The notes below the pieces were generated by a model. The model saw only the letters and a list, made by a program, of their open reading frames with translations, was not told the origin of the DNA and ran no database searches. 64,000 bases of DNA, taken from NCBI GenBank assembly GCA_037355855.1, contig CM074764.1, positions 3,162,001-3,226,000 of the forward strand. Direction: 5' to 3'. Shown in pieces: positions 1 through 11,593 of this stretch (positions are counted from its first letter, which is position 1; each line of letters starts with the position of its first letter). The position numbers and the translations under genes are program-made. The DNA is from Pseudo-nitzschia pungens. Lineage: Eukaryota; Bacillariophyta; Bacillariophyceae; Bacillariales; Bacillariaceae.

Positions 1-330
1 ATTGTGGATCTTGTGGTTCGGTTCGGCGTAGTAGGTCCGAGCGAGTGTCCTCTGGACGAGGGACAGTGCCTCGCCAGAGAGGATCCTTTGTAGGACGTCC
101 AGTTTCTGGTCTCCCTGGAGTTTGTCATTGCCAGCAATTTTCTGGTCAAAGTCTCTCTTCCAGATGATGAAGAGTTCTGGTCTTTCAGTGCCATTGAGAA
201 CTTTCAGGTAATCGCTGAAGGCGACGCCGCCCTTCTCACTGTCTACACTCATCTTCACAGCAGTGGCATCTTCCGGCCAGTCCTCTCGAGTGTAGTTAAA
301 GGGTTTCAGTTTGGTTCCTTTGGACGCCAT
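1..330 (-). CDS. Gag-like protein of a retroelement, N-terminal part, cut by the window edge
   Basis: Read on the minus strand, an ATG at 330 opens 110 codons without a stop up to base 1, so the gene continues outside the window. The start lies in a good context (ACCATGG). The peptide is hydrophilic, begins MASKGTKLKPFNY, and has the Trp- and Leu-rich helical character of the Gag proteins of LTR retrotransposons (segments FIIWKRDFDQ and RILSGEALSL). Capsid-like helices of this kind bring in a single Trp and an L-x-G-E-A stretch. No zinc knuckle is reached. The assignment is by general resemblance only; a host gene cannot be excluded. It is not closely similar to the Gag proteins of the copia and gypsy elements further right in this window. 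Confidence 0.45.
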   Translation of the reverse strand, partial: MASKGTKLKPFNYTREDWPEDATAVKMSVDSEKGGVAFSDYLKVLNGTERPELFIIWKRDFDQKIAGNDKLQGDQKLDVLQRILSGEALSLVQRTLARTYYAEPNHKIHN

Positions 331-1232
331 GGTGGGTTAATCAGTTTTCTTTTTAGTTACACTATTTGTTATTTCTGTTTGCTTGTGTTGGAATTTAGCA
401 AGAGTGATTGCTCAGCTCCTCCAGTTCTCTTTGCTGGATTTTCACTGTTTCTCGTGATAACTCGTGTTATAACTGATTTTCCCCCCTGGTTTGTCCGGTG
501 GTGGGAGTTGTTTCTCTTTTTAGCTCCCGGGAATCCTGTGGTTCCCTGGAGTTGTTTCTGTTTTTATTTTGTGGGATTCGATTCCCGTGGTTCTCCGGCG
601 TTGCTTCTCTGTTAAGCAGTCACCGGGCCGGTCCCACTTCCCGTTTCCCGTGGGATTAGTGGTGTTTGGATATTCAATATATACCTTCCTGGATATCCGT
701 ATATTTCGGTTTTGGTTGGCATACCCTCTTTGGTCTGTCCATCCACTCAGTGTTGGTCCAATTAGTCCACTCACTGATTTATGTGTCACTTTTTCAGTGT
801 GTATTTTTGAATTTTTCGATTATTTCCTGCTGTCGACCATGGTCCTGTTTAGGTCCTTAGGTGTCTCTGTTGCTGCTGCTGTTCCATCTAATGGAGCTAA
901 CTGCTGCTGGGGTTGGTCTTCCTTAGTGCTGCAGACACTGGATATCCTTCTCCCTGTTTCTTCTCTGTGCCTCCATTTTTCTTCAGTCTTTCGATCTTGT
1001 CGGTCCCTTGGCCAATCGATCTCTTTCTGCTCATGGTCATCAGCACTCAGCTTGATTTTAAAATCATGCCATACCCCGGGTCTACTAGTGATTAGAATAG
1101 TAGTGATATGCAAATTGTGAGCTCTAGTGGTTAGTCTATTTGCTACAGTTCTAAGAGCTCTCCTGGATCGGCGATTCTATCGGCTCGCCGATTGTTTTTA
1201 TCCTTATCCTTAATTCAGTCCCGCGTGTACTC
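331..1232. other. T-rich non-coding stretch, possible LTR and leader of the element at 1-330
   Basis: No credible gene is visible. The plus strand is T-rich and its open frames lack any family resemblance. Because it lies directly upstream of the minus-strand gag-like start at 330, it may be the 5' leader and LTR of that element, but no matching second LTR is in the window, so this stays a guess. Confidence 0.3.
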
Positions 1233-2597
1233 GTGACTGTATTCTGGTGCACGGCAGGTCAGCAAGAGTTTGTCCTGGCAGCAAAACAAGCAACCATGAC
1301 CATGCAACAGGCACATGAGTACTGTGGACACAACAATTTACGTAGCACCAAGCAAATTGCCAAGCATTTGGGTTGGAAGAGCACCGCATGTGAGGCATGC
1401 ACAGCAGGAAAAGCCCGACAGGTCAATCTTGGCAGTGGAGAGACACAAAAGGTGACAAAGATTGGTCAGAAATGGTACATAGACGGGCTATCACTTGAGG
1501 AACCAAAGACAGGAAAAGTGGTTTTCCCATATAACAATGGCTTGACAGTTGGAGTCGAGTGTTTAACCGGGGGAACAATCCTTGGATGGTACCGACCAAG
1601 AAGGGCTTTACAGAGGACTTTTGCACCAAGTTACATCGCTTCAAAAGAAAAGGAAAGCAAGTCGAATATATCCGTTTCGACGGCGGTGGTGAGAACTACA
1701 AGTTTGAAGAGGCGCTCAACGGAAAGAATTGGAAGATGGATGCTCAGTTTGAATACACGGCAAAGACACCTCAACACAATTCACGAGCGGAAACAAAGCT
1801 GTACGACCTATGTGGGAAGACACGTGCAGCATTGGCAGCAGCAAATGTGCCGGATAAGTATAGATACATACTTTTCACCCATTTCCTTAAGTGGGCAGCA
1901 CAGACCGACATGTTGACCATGGTGGAGGTTCACAGGAGAAAACTGATGCCACACGAGCACTTGTACGGCACACTACCTAAATGGATAAACAATTTACAGG
2001 TGGTGGGAATGGCCGGTGTGGTTAAAACCCATACAAAGAACACGGCGAAAGTGAAGGCACGAGGAAAGGCATGCCTGTTTGTACACTATTTGGAGAACCA
2101 CGCTGGAGACTGTTCAATGGTTGGGGAGGACGTACTACAAGCTCGAGAAATTACTGGGAGTGGAGATTGGCTTTGAGGACTTGATGGACGAGGCCTCAGT
2201 GGAAACGGACGCAGAAGAAAGTTACAGCAGTACCGGAAGTCGAACGAGTGATTCAGTCGAGACAGAGGTGATCAATTTTGAACCAGAACAACCATCATTC
2301 AAGGTAGAGTCGACAACCGAATCAGGAAGCACCGGACACTCAGCTGATGAATACGAGAGCGAGACAGATAGCAAAAGTGAGACTAATAAATGAGCTGTAT
2401 GGGCGGTGACGCAGTCGGGATGCAGGATCAGAGCCCCATTGGCACATGATGGAACCAAACTTGCAGCGCTGGAGATACAGGATGGATACGCTGAAGAAAC
2501 CTGTCTGTTGGGATTGGACAAGACCCATGTAAGCGCATAAGATGAGGTTTACGATGCAAGCATGATGGAAGACGAGGCCATTCTATTTACCCTGACA
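1233..2597 (+). pseudogene. Copia-type pol remnant: pre-integrase zinc finger and integrase core, frameshifted
   Basis: The first segment (1233-1600) carries an HHCC-type finger seen as HEYCGHNN followed about 25 residues later by CEACTAGKAR, then the start of an integrase core with the first catalytic Asp in KWYIDGL. The frame then shifts: a second segment (about 1600-2110) continues with RFDGGGEN (second Asp) and TPQHNSRAETKL (Glu). A third frame (about 2080-2393) carries the acidic Ser-rich linker that follows copia integrases and ends at TAA 2391-2393. Weak pol-like translation goes on to about 2590, where a gypsy LTR begins. The order finger-integrase-linker is that of Ty1/copia elements. 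It is a different lineage from the copia copies at 10.7 and 30.6 kb. Two frameshifts and missing flanks make it a dead fragment. Confidence 0.75.
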
Positions 2598-2837
2598 AAT
2601 ATAGAGATATCCATACATGGATATCTGGTATGTATGAACAGGCATGCAGAAGAGAGCAATCGTACGATTAAGGTTACATACAGAATATATGTTATATACA
2701 GGGACGTAGATTATATGAGAAGGTCGCGATGACATCATCGCTCATTATTTCCTCTCTTTATTTTGAATCCCTTCTCGTAAATTGAAATAACACACAATTA
2801 TTCATACTACTCTGAATTTCTACTTTAGAGTGTTACA
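2598..2837 (+). repeat. 5' LTR of gypsy copy 1, left part missing
   Basis: Closely matches the right three quarters of the LTRs at 46.6-47.2 and 52.4-52.9 kb and ends TTTAGAGTGTTACA like them. The first ~75 bp of the family LTR (starting TGTAACATGCTAGC) are absent. It is followed at once by the palindrome CAGTAATTACTG (2838-2849) where a primer site is expected. Confidence 0.8.
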
Positions 2838-2963
2838 CAGTAATTACTGTCCGCTTCATGTAGGAACAGTAGTAGAATTCAGTACTGAACTCTCATCAAC
2901 ACGAAAATATCAACAGCCTCAACAACAGGGGCACCTTCATCTCCAGTAAGCAACCAAGCAACA

Positions 2964-4058
2964 ATGGCAGGCCTCTATAGAGATCCCCCCATTGCCTACA
3001 AGAGCTCTTTCAACCAAACCAAACCAAAGCTCTTCACCCTGTACAACGTCAATGAGGACAGGACCGGCAGCATGAAAGTCCCCCTGTTTATAGAAACAGG
3101 AGGCCTTGAAGAACTGCTCTTTGTGGAGGAGTCTTTCCAAAACGCCGCTAAGCTCCTACAACTTCCAATCAACATCTACCTAACCCACTTCAGTCGCTGC
3201 CTCACCACCAACGCCCAAATCAAGTGGAATGACATGATAAAGGATCCACTGGACCCAGACGAATACCAATACGCTCAAGAAGAGATTGGAGGATATGAGC
3301 AAGCATTCATTGATTTCACCAAGCTCTACTGCAATGCCAGGGACGCTAGAGACATCATGCACACCTATCTACGAAGCTTGGAATGCCGAAAGACTCAATA
3401 AGTTACATGCAAGGAACATGCTGACCGTATCCTTATCCTCATAAAGTACACCCAGAAACTAGAGGGAAGCAGTGTGCCTCTTTCCAGAGTGGAGAAACTT
3501 ACCATTCTCCTACACTCCTTCCCCTCTGCATGGATTGAGAACTACGGAATGATTCACAGTGGCATCCACAAAGACACCACTGTCCAGTTTATTATTGATC
3601 ACATGAGCTGCCACAAGCGCCAAGCAAACAAAAAGAGCAACAAGAATAACAACAAACAGCAGAAGCGCTCGAACAACGCGAACAACAACAACAACTCTCG
3701 TAAACACAACTCCCATACCAACCACAAAGGGAACCACAACAAGAAGAAATCCAACCCTTGTAGAATTCCAGGCCACAATCACGATTGGTCCGAATGCCCC
3801 AAGAACAAATTCTCCAAGAACTATAACAAAGGCTCCGGCAATAACCAAACTGAGTCTTTCCATACTCAAGCTCTCATGATACCCGGCAGCAACGAGACCT
3901 TCCAAGCCCACATTAACGCAGCACAGCTCAGCAACAAAGCCTGCCACAGCAGCAGCAAAAACGATTGTTCACAACATCCTAAAGGATATATCGAACATGG
4001 ATCCGAATCGATCCAAGGGGACAGACGCAACATTGATCAACGCGATCAATCCGAATAA
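2964..4058 (+). pseudogene. Gag of gypsy copy 1 (broken)
   Basis: Starts MAGLYRDPP, as do the Gag starts at 47345 and, on the minus strand, 19749. An in-frame TAA at 3399-3401 stops it after 145 codons, and the frame resumes to about 3930. The Asn/Lys-rich stretch near 3640-3750 precedes a zinc-knuckle-like CRIPGHNHDWSEC (about 3760-3800), the nucleic-acid-binding part. Compared with gypsy copy 3, about 240 bp are missing after 3930, removing the gag-pol junction and shifting the frame. No functional Gag can be made. Confidence 0.82.
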
Positions 4059-4075
4059 GACAGCAGCAGCAACAA

Positions 4076-7000
4076 ATGGTGTCCCTGGCAAGAAATTGGT
4101 CTACCGGTACAGCAAAAAACCTCTATTGCAATCCCAGAAACTCCAAAGACTACACCAAAGGAGGTGCACTGGAGCAAAATTATTTAAAACTGCTGTCGAC
4201 TGCTGGAAATACCACTACAAATACAGCAGAACAGACAACAAATAAGAGCAACGTGGCTCCTATTCTACTAACCAACATACAGTTCATACAAGGCATCCCT
4301 CTTAAAGCAAGACCACTACTAGCGCTACTAGATAGTGGATCCTCCGGAACTCTAATCAACAAAAGAGCACTACCATTTGGCACCATACCAATAAGAAGCA
4401 AGCACCAAGTCCTAACAACTACAGCCAATGGTAGCTTTGACACTACAGAGTATGTCATCATGAAGAACATCAAGCTACAAGAGTTCGGCAACTATACCAT
4501 TGATCGACAAGAGGCAAGACTCTTCCATTCCCCCAACTGCAAATACGATCTGATAATAGGCAGAGACTTCCTCCACCTAGCAAAGATCAACCTCCTATTC
4601 AACGAAGGAGCAGTTCAGTGGATGGATAGAACTATTCCTATGAAGGACACCTCCCTATACCATGACAACTACAACATGCTCATGGAAGAACTCGAAGACG
4701 CCGAGCTCTTTGCTGATGACCTCTCGTACACGAATCCATACAAATCCAAGATGATCTTAGACAGAGCCTACCAAGAAACAGATCCATCTACAGTTGCACA
4801 GCAACAGTCCCACATATCCAAAGCAGAGCAGCAGCAGTTCCAAGCAATCCTAAACAAGTACCCCAATGTCTTTAATGGAGAACTTGGCAAGTATCCTCAC
4901 AAGAAGATCTCTCTAAGACTGAAGCCCAGATCCAAGCCCATACACAAGAAGCCCTATCCAGTAGCATACAAGCAAGAAGACCTATTCAAAAGGGAGCTCC
5001 AGAATTTTTTAATGATGGAGTACTCAAACGCTGCACCGGACCAGCTGAATGGGCCTTTCGAACTTTCATTGTTCCAAAGAAAGACAATGCGTTAGATGGG
5101 TATCAGACTTCCGAGAACTCAATGAACTCCTTGAGAGACGCCCTTATCCAATCCCTAGGATACAAGATATCATGGCAAGAGGGGCAAATACATGCACTTC
5201 ACCAAGATTGACTTGTCCATGCAATACTACTGCTTTGAACTGGATGACACAAGCAAGAAGCTCTGTACCATAGTCACTCCCTATGGATGTTATGAGTATC
5301 AGCGACTACCAATGGGTGTCAAAGTTTCTCCAGATGTTGCCCAGCAACTCATGGAAGATATCCTACAAGACACTCACTGCACTGTTTATATTGATGATAT
5401 TTGCATCTGGACCAATGGCTCTTTTGACCTCCACATGAAGACTATCGACAAGATCCTAGACAGGCTTAACCACAATGGGCTCAAATGCAACCCACTCAAA
5501 TGTGATTGGGCTGTACAAGAGACCAACTTTCTTGGCTATTGGATGACTCCTACAGCAGTTAAGCCCTGGAGAAAGAAGATTGAAGCCATTCTACATAAGG
5601 ATCGACCAAGAACTGTGACCCAAGTCAAGTCCTTTCTAGGAGCAGTTGGATATTACAGAGACATGTGGCCCCAAAGATCCCATGTCCTAGCTCCTCTCTT
5701 TGATATCACTGGCACCCCCAAGAAAACTCCTCAAACAGCTGCTATAAAAGGCAAGCAACGCAAGCCTCCTTCAACATTCACTTGGGGTCCGGCTCAAGAC
5801 AAAGCCTTTCAAGAGATTAAAGCAATGGTGGCAGCGGATGCGCTGAACACCTACCCAGATCTTAACAAGCCCTTTGAACTGTGCACTGATGCCTCAGACC
5901 TACAGCTGGGCGCTGCTATACTACAAGATGGCAAGCCTATCGCTTATTGGTCCAAGAAACTATCTGATGCCCAGAAGAATTATACAACCATGGAGAAAGA
6001 ACTCCTTGCAATAGTACTCTGCTGCAAAGAGTATTGGAAGATGCTACTTGGTGGTGTTATCAATGTATACACTAACCAAAAGAACCTTACCTTCAGAACC
6101 CTTTCAGTCCAACGGGTCCTCAGGTGGAGACTATTCCTTGCAGAATTCGGTGTCAACCTCACCTATATTGAAGGCAAGAAGAACGTTCTTGCTGATGCCT
6201 TCTCCAGGCTCCCCAGGATGGATCCACCCACTGTGGGGGAGAAAGAAGCCCCTGGAAAGGGCACGTTAATCAATTTCTTGAAACTTGAAGTCCCCAAGCA
6301 AGATGAAGAACTGTTTTTAGCCGAGTTCCCAAACCTATTCCAGAACTTATGCAATGACGCAGACCAGGAACTACAAGCCTGTTTGCTGAACAATGAGTGT
6401 CTAGTCAATCTACCAAACAACCAAGACTTGGAATGCCCGGTGAACTATTCCAATATCTATCTTCATCAGCAAAAGGACCCTACCATCAAGTTCAAGATTC
6501 AATCCAAAGCCTTCTTCTACCAAGAATTAGAAGGGAACAACATCCTCTGCTATGCAATGCCCCGTGAACTACTCCAAGATCTATCTCCATCAGCAAAAGG
6601 ATCCTACCATCAAGTTCAAGATTCAATCCAAGGCATACTTCTACCAAGAATTAGAAGGAAATAAGATACTTTGCTACGCCAATCAATTCAATCCAAACAA
6701 CTGGAAGATATATCTTCACAGATCACTCGCCGAAGGTACCATCCAATGGTATCACCTACTATTGGGTCATTGTGGATCCACCAGGTTATATCAGACCATA
6801 TCAAATAGGTTTTATGCAGACAATCTAGACGCTAAATGCAGATCCTACATCTGCCCTGACAACTGCATTAAATACAAGAATCAACACTCCAAATATGGGA
6901 AACTTCCTCCAAAAGAAGCCCCATTAGTGCCATTCAATGAAGTACACGTCGACCTCATTGGCCCTTGGAAGATTACAGCCCAAGGCAAGAATTACAACTT

Positions 7001-7771
7001 CAAGGCACTCACCTGCATTGATCCAGTCACCAACTTACTGGAAATCATTCGAAACAGGGACAAGTCCTCTCAGCATGTATCAGATCAATTCAAGAACTGT
7101 TGGCTCTCCAGATATCCAAGACCTATCAGATGCATTCACGATAATGGTGGAGAATTCCTAGGAGCTGAGTTCCAAACCACACTGAAACAATATGGAATTC
7201 AGTACATCCCTACCACAGTGAAGAACCCTCAATCTAATGCCATCTGTGAAAGAGTCCATCACACAGTTGCTGATATTCTCAGGGTTCTGGTACATGTTAA
7301 TCCCCCTCAAGCCAACACTAGAGCCAGTCAGCTCATGGATAATGCACTGTCCACATGCATGCATGCCTCCAGATGTGCTGTCAATGCTGCTCTACAAACA
7401 TCCCCAGGGTCCCTAGTATTCAATCCGGACATGCTGGTCGATCTACCACTAACATCAAACCTGTTAGCTCTACAGCAGCTCTGGCAACAGGGAATTACAA
7501 GGCATTACTTCAAGACAATGTGAAGCACAATGAACATACCTTTCAACCCAACAAAAAGGTATGGCTGCAAGAGCCAGATCCAGAAAAACTACAACTTCGA
7601 AAAACAGGACCATTCACTATTGTCCAAGTAAACAACAATGGTACTGTCAAACTTCAAAAGGCTCCCTCAGTGGTCGAAACGGTGAACATTTGGAAACTAA
7701 CTCCATTCAGAGAACCAGAAGAGACCCCCATGAACCAATCAGAGCTGTCCCCTATTCATTGGAGTACTTAA
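4076..7771 (+). pseudogene. Pol of gypsy copy 1 (protease, RT, RNase H, integrase; multiply frameshifted)
   Basis: An aspartic protease with LLALLDSGSSG lies near 4315. A frameshift in a T-run near 5000 breaks the start of the reverse transcriptase. RT continues from about 5190 with YIDDICIW near 5390. RNase H follows with DASDLQLGAA near 5890. A 124-bp tandem duplication (6433-6680) shifts the frame again. The integrase has the HHCC finger (LLLGHCGST near 6760), HVDLIGPW near 6945, CIHDNGGEF near 7135 and SNAICERVH near 7235, so the DDE residues are all present. The C-terminus slips frame near 7500 and ends at 7771. Compare the almost continuous pol of gypsy copy 3 (48407-52348). Confidence 0.88.
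6433..6680 (+). repeat. 124-bp direct tandem duplication inside gypsy pol
   Basis: Units 6433-6556 and 6557-6680 are similar but already diverged. Each encodes the stretch before the integrase finger (PVNYSNIYLHQQKDP). Because 124 is not a multiple of 3, the duplication breaks the frame. The other gypsy copies have one unit only. Confidence 0.8.
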
Positions 7772-7801
7772 CCATGGCATTTGCTCAATCATGAGGCACT
7801 A

Positions 7802-8128
7802 TGTGACATGGTAGCGTAGCTACGGTGTCACAAATGAACAATTAACCAAATCCCACATGGAAATCGAATATAATATAAATCTTGGGTGATGGATACATTG
7901 TTATATGTGTCCTAATTAATATGGTCGAGTCCCAGAAGATGGCATATGCCTAATCGTGGGAACCAACAATGAGGCAACATTTATGGCAGAGCATGCCAAA
8001 ATGTGGCTATGCTCGCGACCTCAAATTTTATATGTTTACATTCTCAATTTACATAACGATTGCTCGTAAAGTATCTAAACATTCCCAATTTTCATACCAC
8101 TCTGAAATTTCTACCTTAACGTGTAACA
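7802..8128 (+). repeat. 3' LTR of gypsy copy 1, diverged
   Basis: Begins TGTGACATGGTAGC and ends ACGTGTAACA, about 327 bp. It keeps the family's ends and the ATTAACC-AAATCCCACATGG block, but the middle differs strongly from the 5' LTR at 2598-2837 and from the younger LTRs. The two ends of this element therefore do not look like a pair made in one insertion. Confidence 0.7.
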
Positions 8129-9420
8129 TGGAGGGGTGGAGAAGGTGTTGAGGTGCTTGCCATAAGTGGTTTGTTCAATGAGGCGGCGAAGAGCGAGGAA
8201 ATTGTCGCGGGCGGTGATGTAACCTTTGGGGGTAGTGGGGCGTTGGTGAAGACGTGGTGGATGACGTTCGGGTCTTTAGCAAGGACAAAGATGGGAATCA
8301 TTCCTTCTTGGAGCATGGTGATCATGCTATGGCAAAGGTGGGGGTGCGTTTGGGACATGCGCTTGATCCAAGACGATGTGCGGGGGTTGGTCATAGTGTG
8401 GAGGAGGGTTTCAATGCCTTTGTACAGGATACTTTTTTTGGCATCGCTGGAGAGGGTACGGAGGAAGAGGAGGAGGTTGTGGCCGGCACAGATCTCATTG
8501 TTTGGGAGTGTTTGGGAGCCGTCAATGAAGAGGGTCATGCTGGCGGTGCGGGTGCGACGACGGGAGTTATCTTCATGGAGCGCCTCAGACTCGTAGGAAT
8601 GGATCGATTGGGTCCGGGAGCGGAAGGCAGCATTGTGTGGGGGAATGCAAAGGAGGTTAAAGATTGAGAACGCAGTGTCAAGGTAGTTGGCGTTGTTGCC
8701 TAGGGGGGACAAGATAACAATGAAGTTGGTGATAACTTTGAGTAGGGTATGGTCAAACGTACCGCGGGTGATGCAGCTGAACGCAAGGGTGTTGTTGGTG
8801 TGGTGAGTGTGGCAGGCCACATCGTGGGGAGGAGGACAAACTGGGGGAGGGTGGAGGCGTTGCCGTCATGGCCGAGGGTGGTCGAGCCAACCTGGGTTGG
8901 AGGGACGGTGGCGCTTGCGAAATTGGTGGGGGAGCTGGGCTGCGTCGTTCCAAGTTCAGAAAAGGGTGGAGGAGGTCTTGGGGTGATGCTAAGGACGCTT
9001 GTGGTGAGGCAGGATGGAGGATGATGAGGAGGGTGTCAGATTGGATGGAATCAGAGTGGAGGCCAACGTAGTACAGGGTGTCATTGTTTGCTGTCCACGC
9101 GACAAAGGAGTGAATGCACTGGAGGATATGGTGTTTGTCGAGGTAGGCATACCGGGTGTGCAGGGTGTTCAGGAGGTTGGAGCGGTGGGCTTCATTCCCT
9201 GGTTTACCAATGGTTTACCAAGGGTATGGAGGAAAGACTCACGGGTCCTGTTGCTGATGGTGCAGTTCCCGGGTAGGGTGTCTGAGAAAGTCAGAAGACC
9301 AGAGGAGAGGCACTGCAATTGGAGTTTGGTTAATTCTGGGATGGTAAGCATGGTGTGGGGTCGGGATTGGAAAGTGTGGAAAGATTGGGGGACAAAATTG
9401 GTTTGTGAGAACGTCTAGTG
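8129..9420 (-). pseudogene. Unidentified coding remnant, minus strand, frames broken
   Basis: The minus strand is C-rich and long segments read open with a protein-like composition, but the frame changes at least twice. An upstream segment (9351-9172) reads MLTIPELTKLQLQCL, the next frame (about 9190-8753) contains RYAYLDKHHILQCIHSFVAW, and a third (8820-8116) contains MTLFIDGSQTLPNNEIC and SWIKRMSQTHPHLCHSMI. The last runs into the gypsy LTR, so its original end is lost. I do not recognise the family. It could be a pseudogene truncated by the gypsy element, an exon set with introns I cannot place, or a fragment of another mobile element. Strand asymmetry (G-rich plus strand) covers the whole interval. 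Confidence 0.35.
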
Positions 9421-9949
9421 GTGTGTCAGGGAGGGGTTCTGGAAAGTGTCTGTGGGGTGGTCGAGGTGGTGAGTATAAGTGTCAAGTGGGAATTGCTCTG
9501 ATTGGCGAGGATTGGTGTCAAGGATTGAGGCTGGCGCGCAAAATTGTTCCGGGGCCTTCTTCTGGCACATTGAGTGGGGGTAGGGGAAGGGAAACGGGGG
9601 GTCAGTTGGGTGGTGGGTGATTGACGAGATCGGGGGGAGGGGGTGGGTTCAGAAGTGAACTGGGGTAGCCAGTGGGAAGTTGCGTGTTGTCGGCACCTCT
9701 GTGCCCGGCAGCGGTTGCGTACCTCGTGCGGGCACCACTCGGTGCCCGTCTGCGGTGCACGCACTGTCGTCCGTCTCGTGGCACTTACCTACCTACCATT
9801 GGGACCTTCCTCACATACATCGTAGTACTCGTCACGGGGCGTGCGGCAAGTTCACAGGTGGTGTGTGTAGGTGCCGGCGTGTCCTCATCCGCATCCTGCA
9901 GTTGCGGTGACCTGTATCTTGCCCAACAGTACGGTATTTTTAAAAAATA
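9421..9949. other. No gene seen; flank of the DNA transposon
   Basis: GC-rich sequence with no convincing frame. It continues the C-rich minus-strand bias of the preceding remnant to about 9650 and ends in an A-rich stretch just before the transposon end. Confidence 0.4.
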
Positions 9950-9987
9950 AGGACGGTATTACAGAAACTTCGTCCTCCGGGTTACTT
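9950..9987 (+). repeat. Left terminal inverted repeat of the DNA transposon
   Basis: 38 bp, an exact reverse complement of 23829-23866. Starts AGGACGGTATTACAG and ends GGGTTACTT. Confidence 0.92.
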
Positions 9988-10692
9988 TACGCTAGAGGGC
10001 ATGCGTAACGGTCCAAAAACGCTTTTTGAGATAACATTATAGCTAGATAGATCTCTGTTTAAGGTCTCGACTGGTATGCTCCTTATACTCTAATTCCTGT
10101 TAGTTTGGAAGTTATGATCTTTTTTCGATCTTATGACTTAAGTATGGGCCTCGTGCACCGTGCGCATGGTAGTTGCAATAGTAATTTTTTTAATCCTGTC
10201 AGCCATACAAGCCTCCACGATTGTTAAGTTTCTTCATACTGCAGCTTCCTCCCCTCTCTTTGTTTTTTGAATTAAAAAAAAAACACATCTTCGGCGTTTG
10301 CTCTGTTTTCCATTCATTGCAACTACTCATCATCCTTGTGAGCACCACAGTGTTACAGTCTAGAGTAGAAATACATGATAGGAGTATTTTAAAGATGAAA
10401 GGTTAATAAATTGTGTTATAAAAGAGAATGGTTGAATACTTTACGAGATGGGAATGATTCCTTGAGTATGGAATGAATGATCGAACAATGATATTATTGT
10501 TCGTCGGGCATAATATCAATAATCGTTGAGTCACTTGAATCTTTGTTTATCTTGATATTTGAATATCCAATTAGTATTGGATTGCATGTGTATTCTTGTA
10601 CGTTGAATATTCAGTATATGTACATGAATATCCTACATATTGGAGTATATGCGGGATTCAATAATCATTTAGAGTCTCTCGTAGGGATGCCT

Positions 10693-11593
10693 ATGAAGAT
10701 ATTCAAGGTGGTGCTATGATCTGTGCTAGCAAGGCTCCTGTGTAGGAGAGTGTACTGAGGCTACAGGCAGCAGCCCCCAGTAACTGACTAACAGGTGCTG
10801 AGCTGAATGCTAGAGCTGTGTGCTAATTGCTAGCATACAGGCTCAGCAACAGGCTTAGCAACAGGCTTAGCAACAGGCTTAGCAGCAGACCTATCCTGTC
10901 TAGTATTGCTAGCAGAGTTTACTAGGGTCGCCGCGTACGATTTGTACCAATCGTACGTACCGCGAGTAAAGCACCTTTTATGGTGTAGCTAAATGCTACA
11001 GGGTTAGGGTTGCTAAGGCTGCGAGATACTGGAAGATGCTAACCTACCATGATAACAATGCTAAGATACGATGCTACCGCCGGGGCCAGGTCATTGGCGT
11101 ATAATATGTACCATGACTGGATGCCCGGCCCAAACAGTTACCCAACGCGCTAGCATAAGTGAGCTAGCATACGATTGGATCGCTAATAATTAAGCGAAGC
11201 TTAATTAAGCGGAGCTACGCTACGCTACTCCGATACGCTACCCGTAGAATACAGTACCAGAGCTACAGAGCTCTGTTATTATACGAGTTATCGGAGCGCT
11301 GTCACGATACAGAGCTGAGCGCTTTGGCTCAGCTCCTTTCACTCTTTCTTTTACTCTAAAATAGAAACCTATCATGCCCTCCTTTACGACCGATTCCGAT
11401 GTACCTCTAGGGAAGTGCCTTGTATTGCCTAAGTGTATGCAATAGACCTTGAATGGTCCACTGTAGACTCACGATTTGCCAGGACTTTATGTATTGTTAT
11501 TGTTAAGGCTTTCCCCTATTTTTTAGGCCAGTATGAAACAGTTTATATCTACGAGTCGTCCCCGAAGATCGCTGACGAGCGAATATCAACACA
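10693..11593 (+). repeat. 5' LTR of copia A
   Basis: Starts ATGAAGATATTC and ends GAATATCAACACA, so it carries the inverted motif GATATTC/GAATATC at its ends. Contains a short array of 12-bp units (10839-10887), a TATAATATG sequence near 11100 and several self-complementary stretches such as GAGCTACAGAGCTC near 11260. The following GTTTATCAGACCC resembles the initiator-Met primer site of copia elements (shared TATCAGA). Confidence 0.85.

Larger units (their letters stand above)
2598..8128 (+). mobile_element. Ty3/gypsy LTR retrotransposon, decayed, gypsy copy 1
   Basis: Order LTR - gag - protease - reverse transcriptase - RNase H - integrase - LTR, the gypsy order. The 5' LTR is truncated at its left end (junction with the copia remnant near 2598) and ends TGTTACA at 2837. 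The 3' LTR spans 7802-8128. Coding is broken by a nonsense codon, several frameshifts, a deletion and a 124-bp tandem duplication. No target duplication can be tested because the left end is missing. It is the same family as the gypsy copies at 28.6-40.9, 43.6-46.6 and 46.6-52.9 kb. Confidence 0.88.

Noticed and set aside
569..1120. 183-codon plus-strand frame in the T-rich region
   Set aside because: Hydrophobic only because of T-richness; no family resemblance, and it lies upstream of a minus-strand gag-like start.
8116..8820. Intact 234-codon minus-strand gene
   Set aside because: It begins only at a GTG, ends inside a gypsy LTR, and the coding-like signal continues upstream in other frames, so it is treated as part of a broken remnant.
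10839..10887. Evenly spaced short repeats in the LTRs that could suggest a CRISPR array
   Set aside because: The 12-bp units are direct head-to-tail copies without unique spacers, lie in a retrotransposon LTR, and the genome is eukaryotic.
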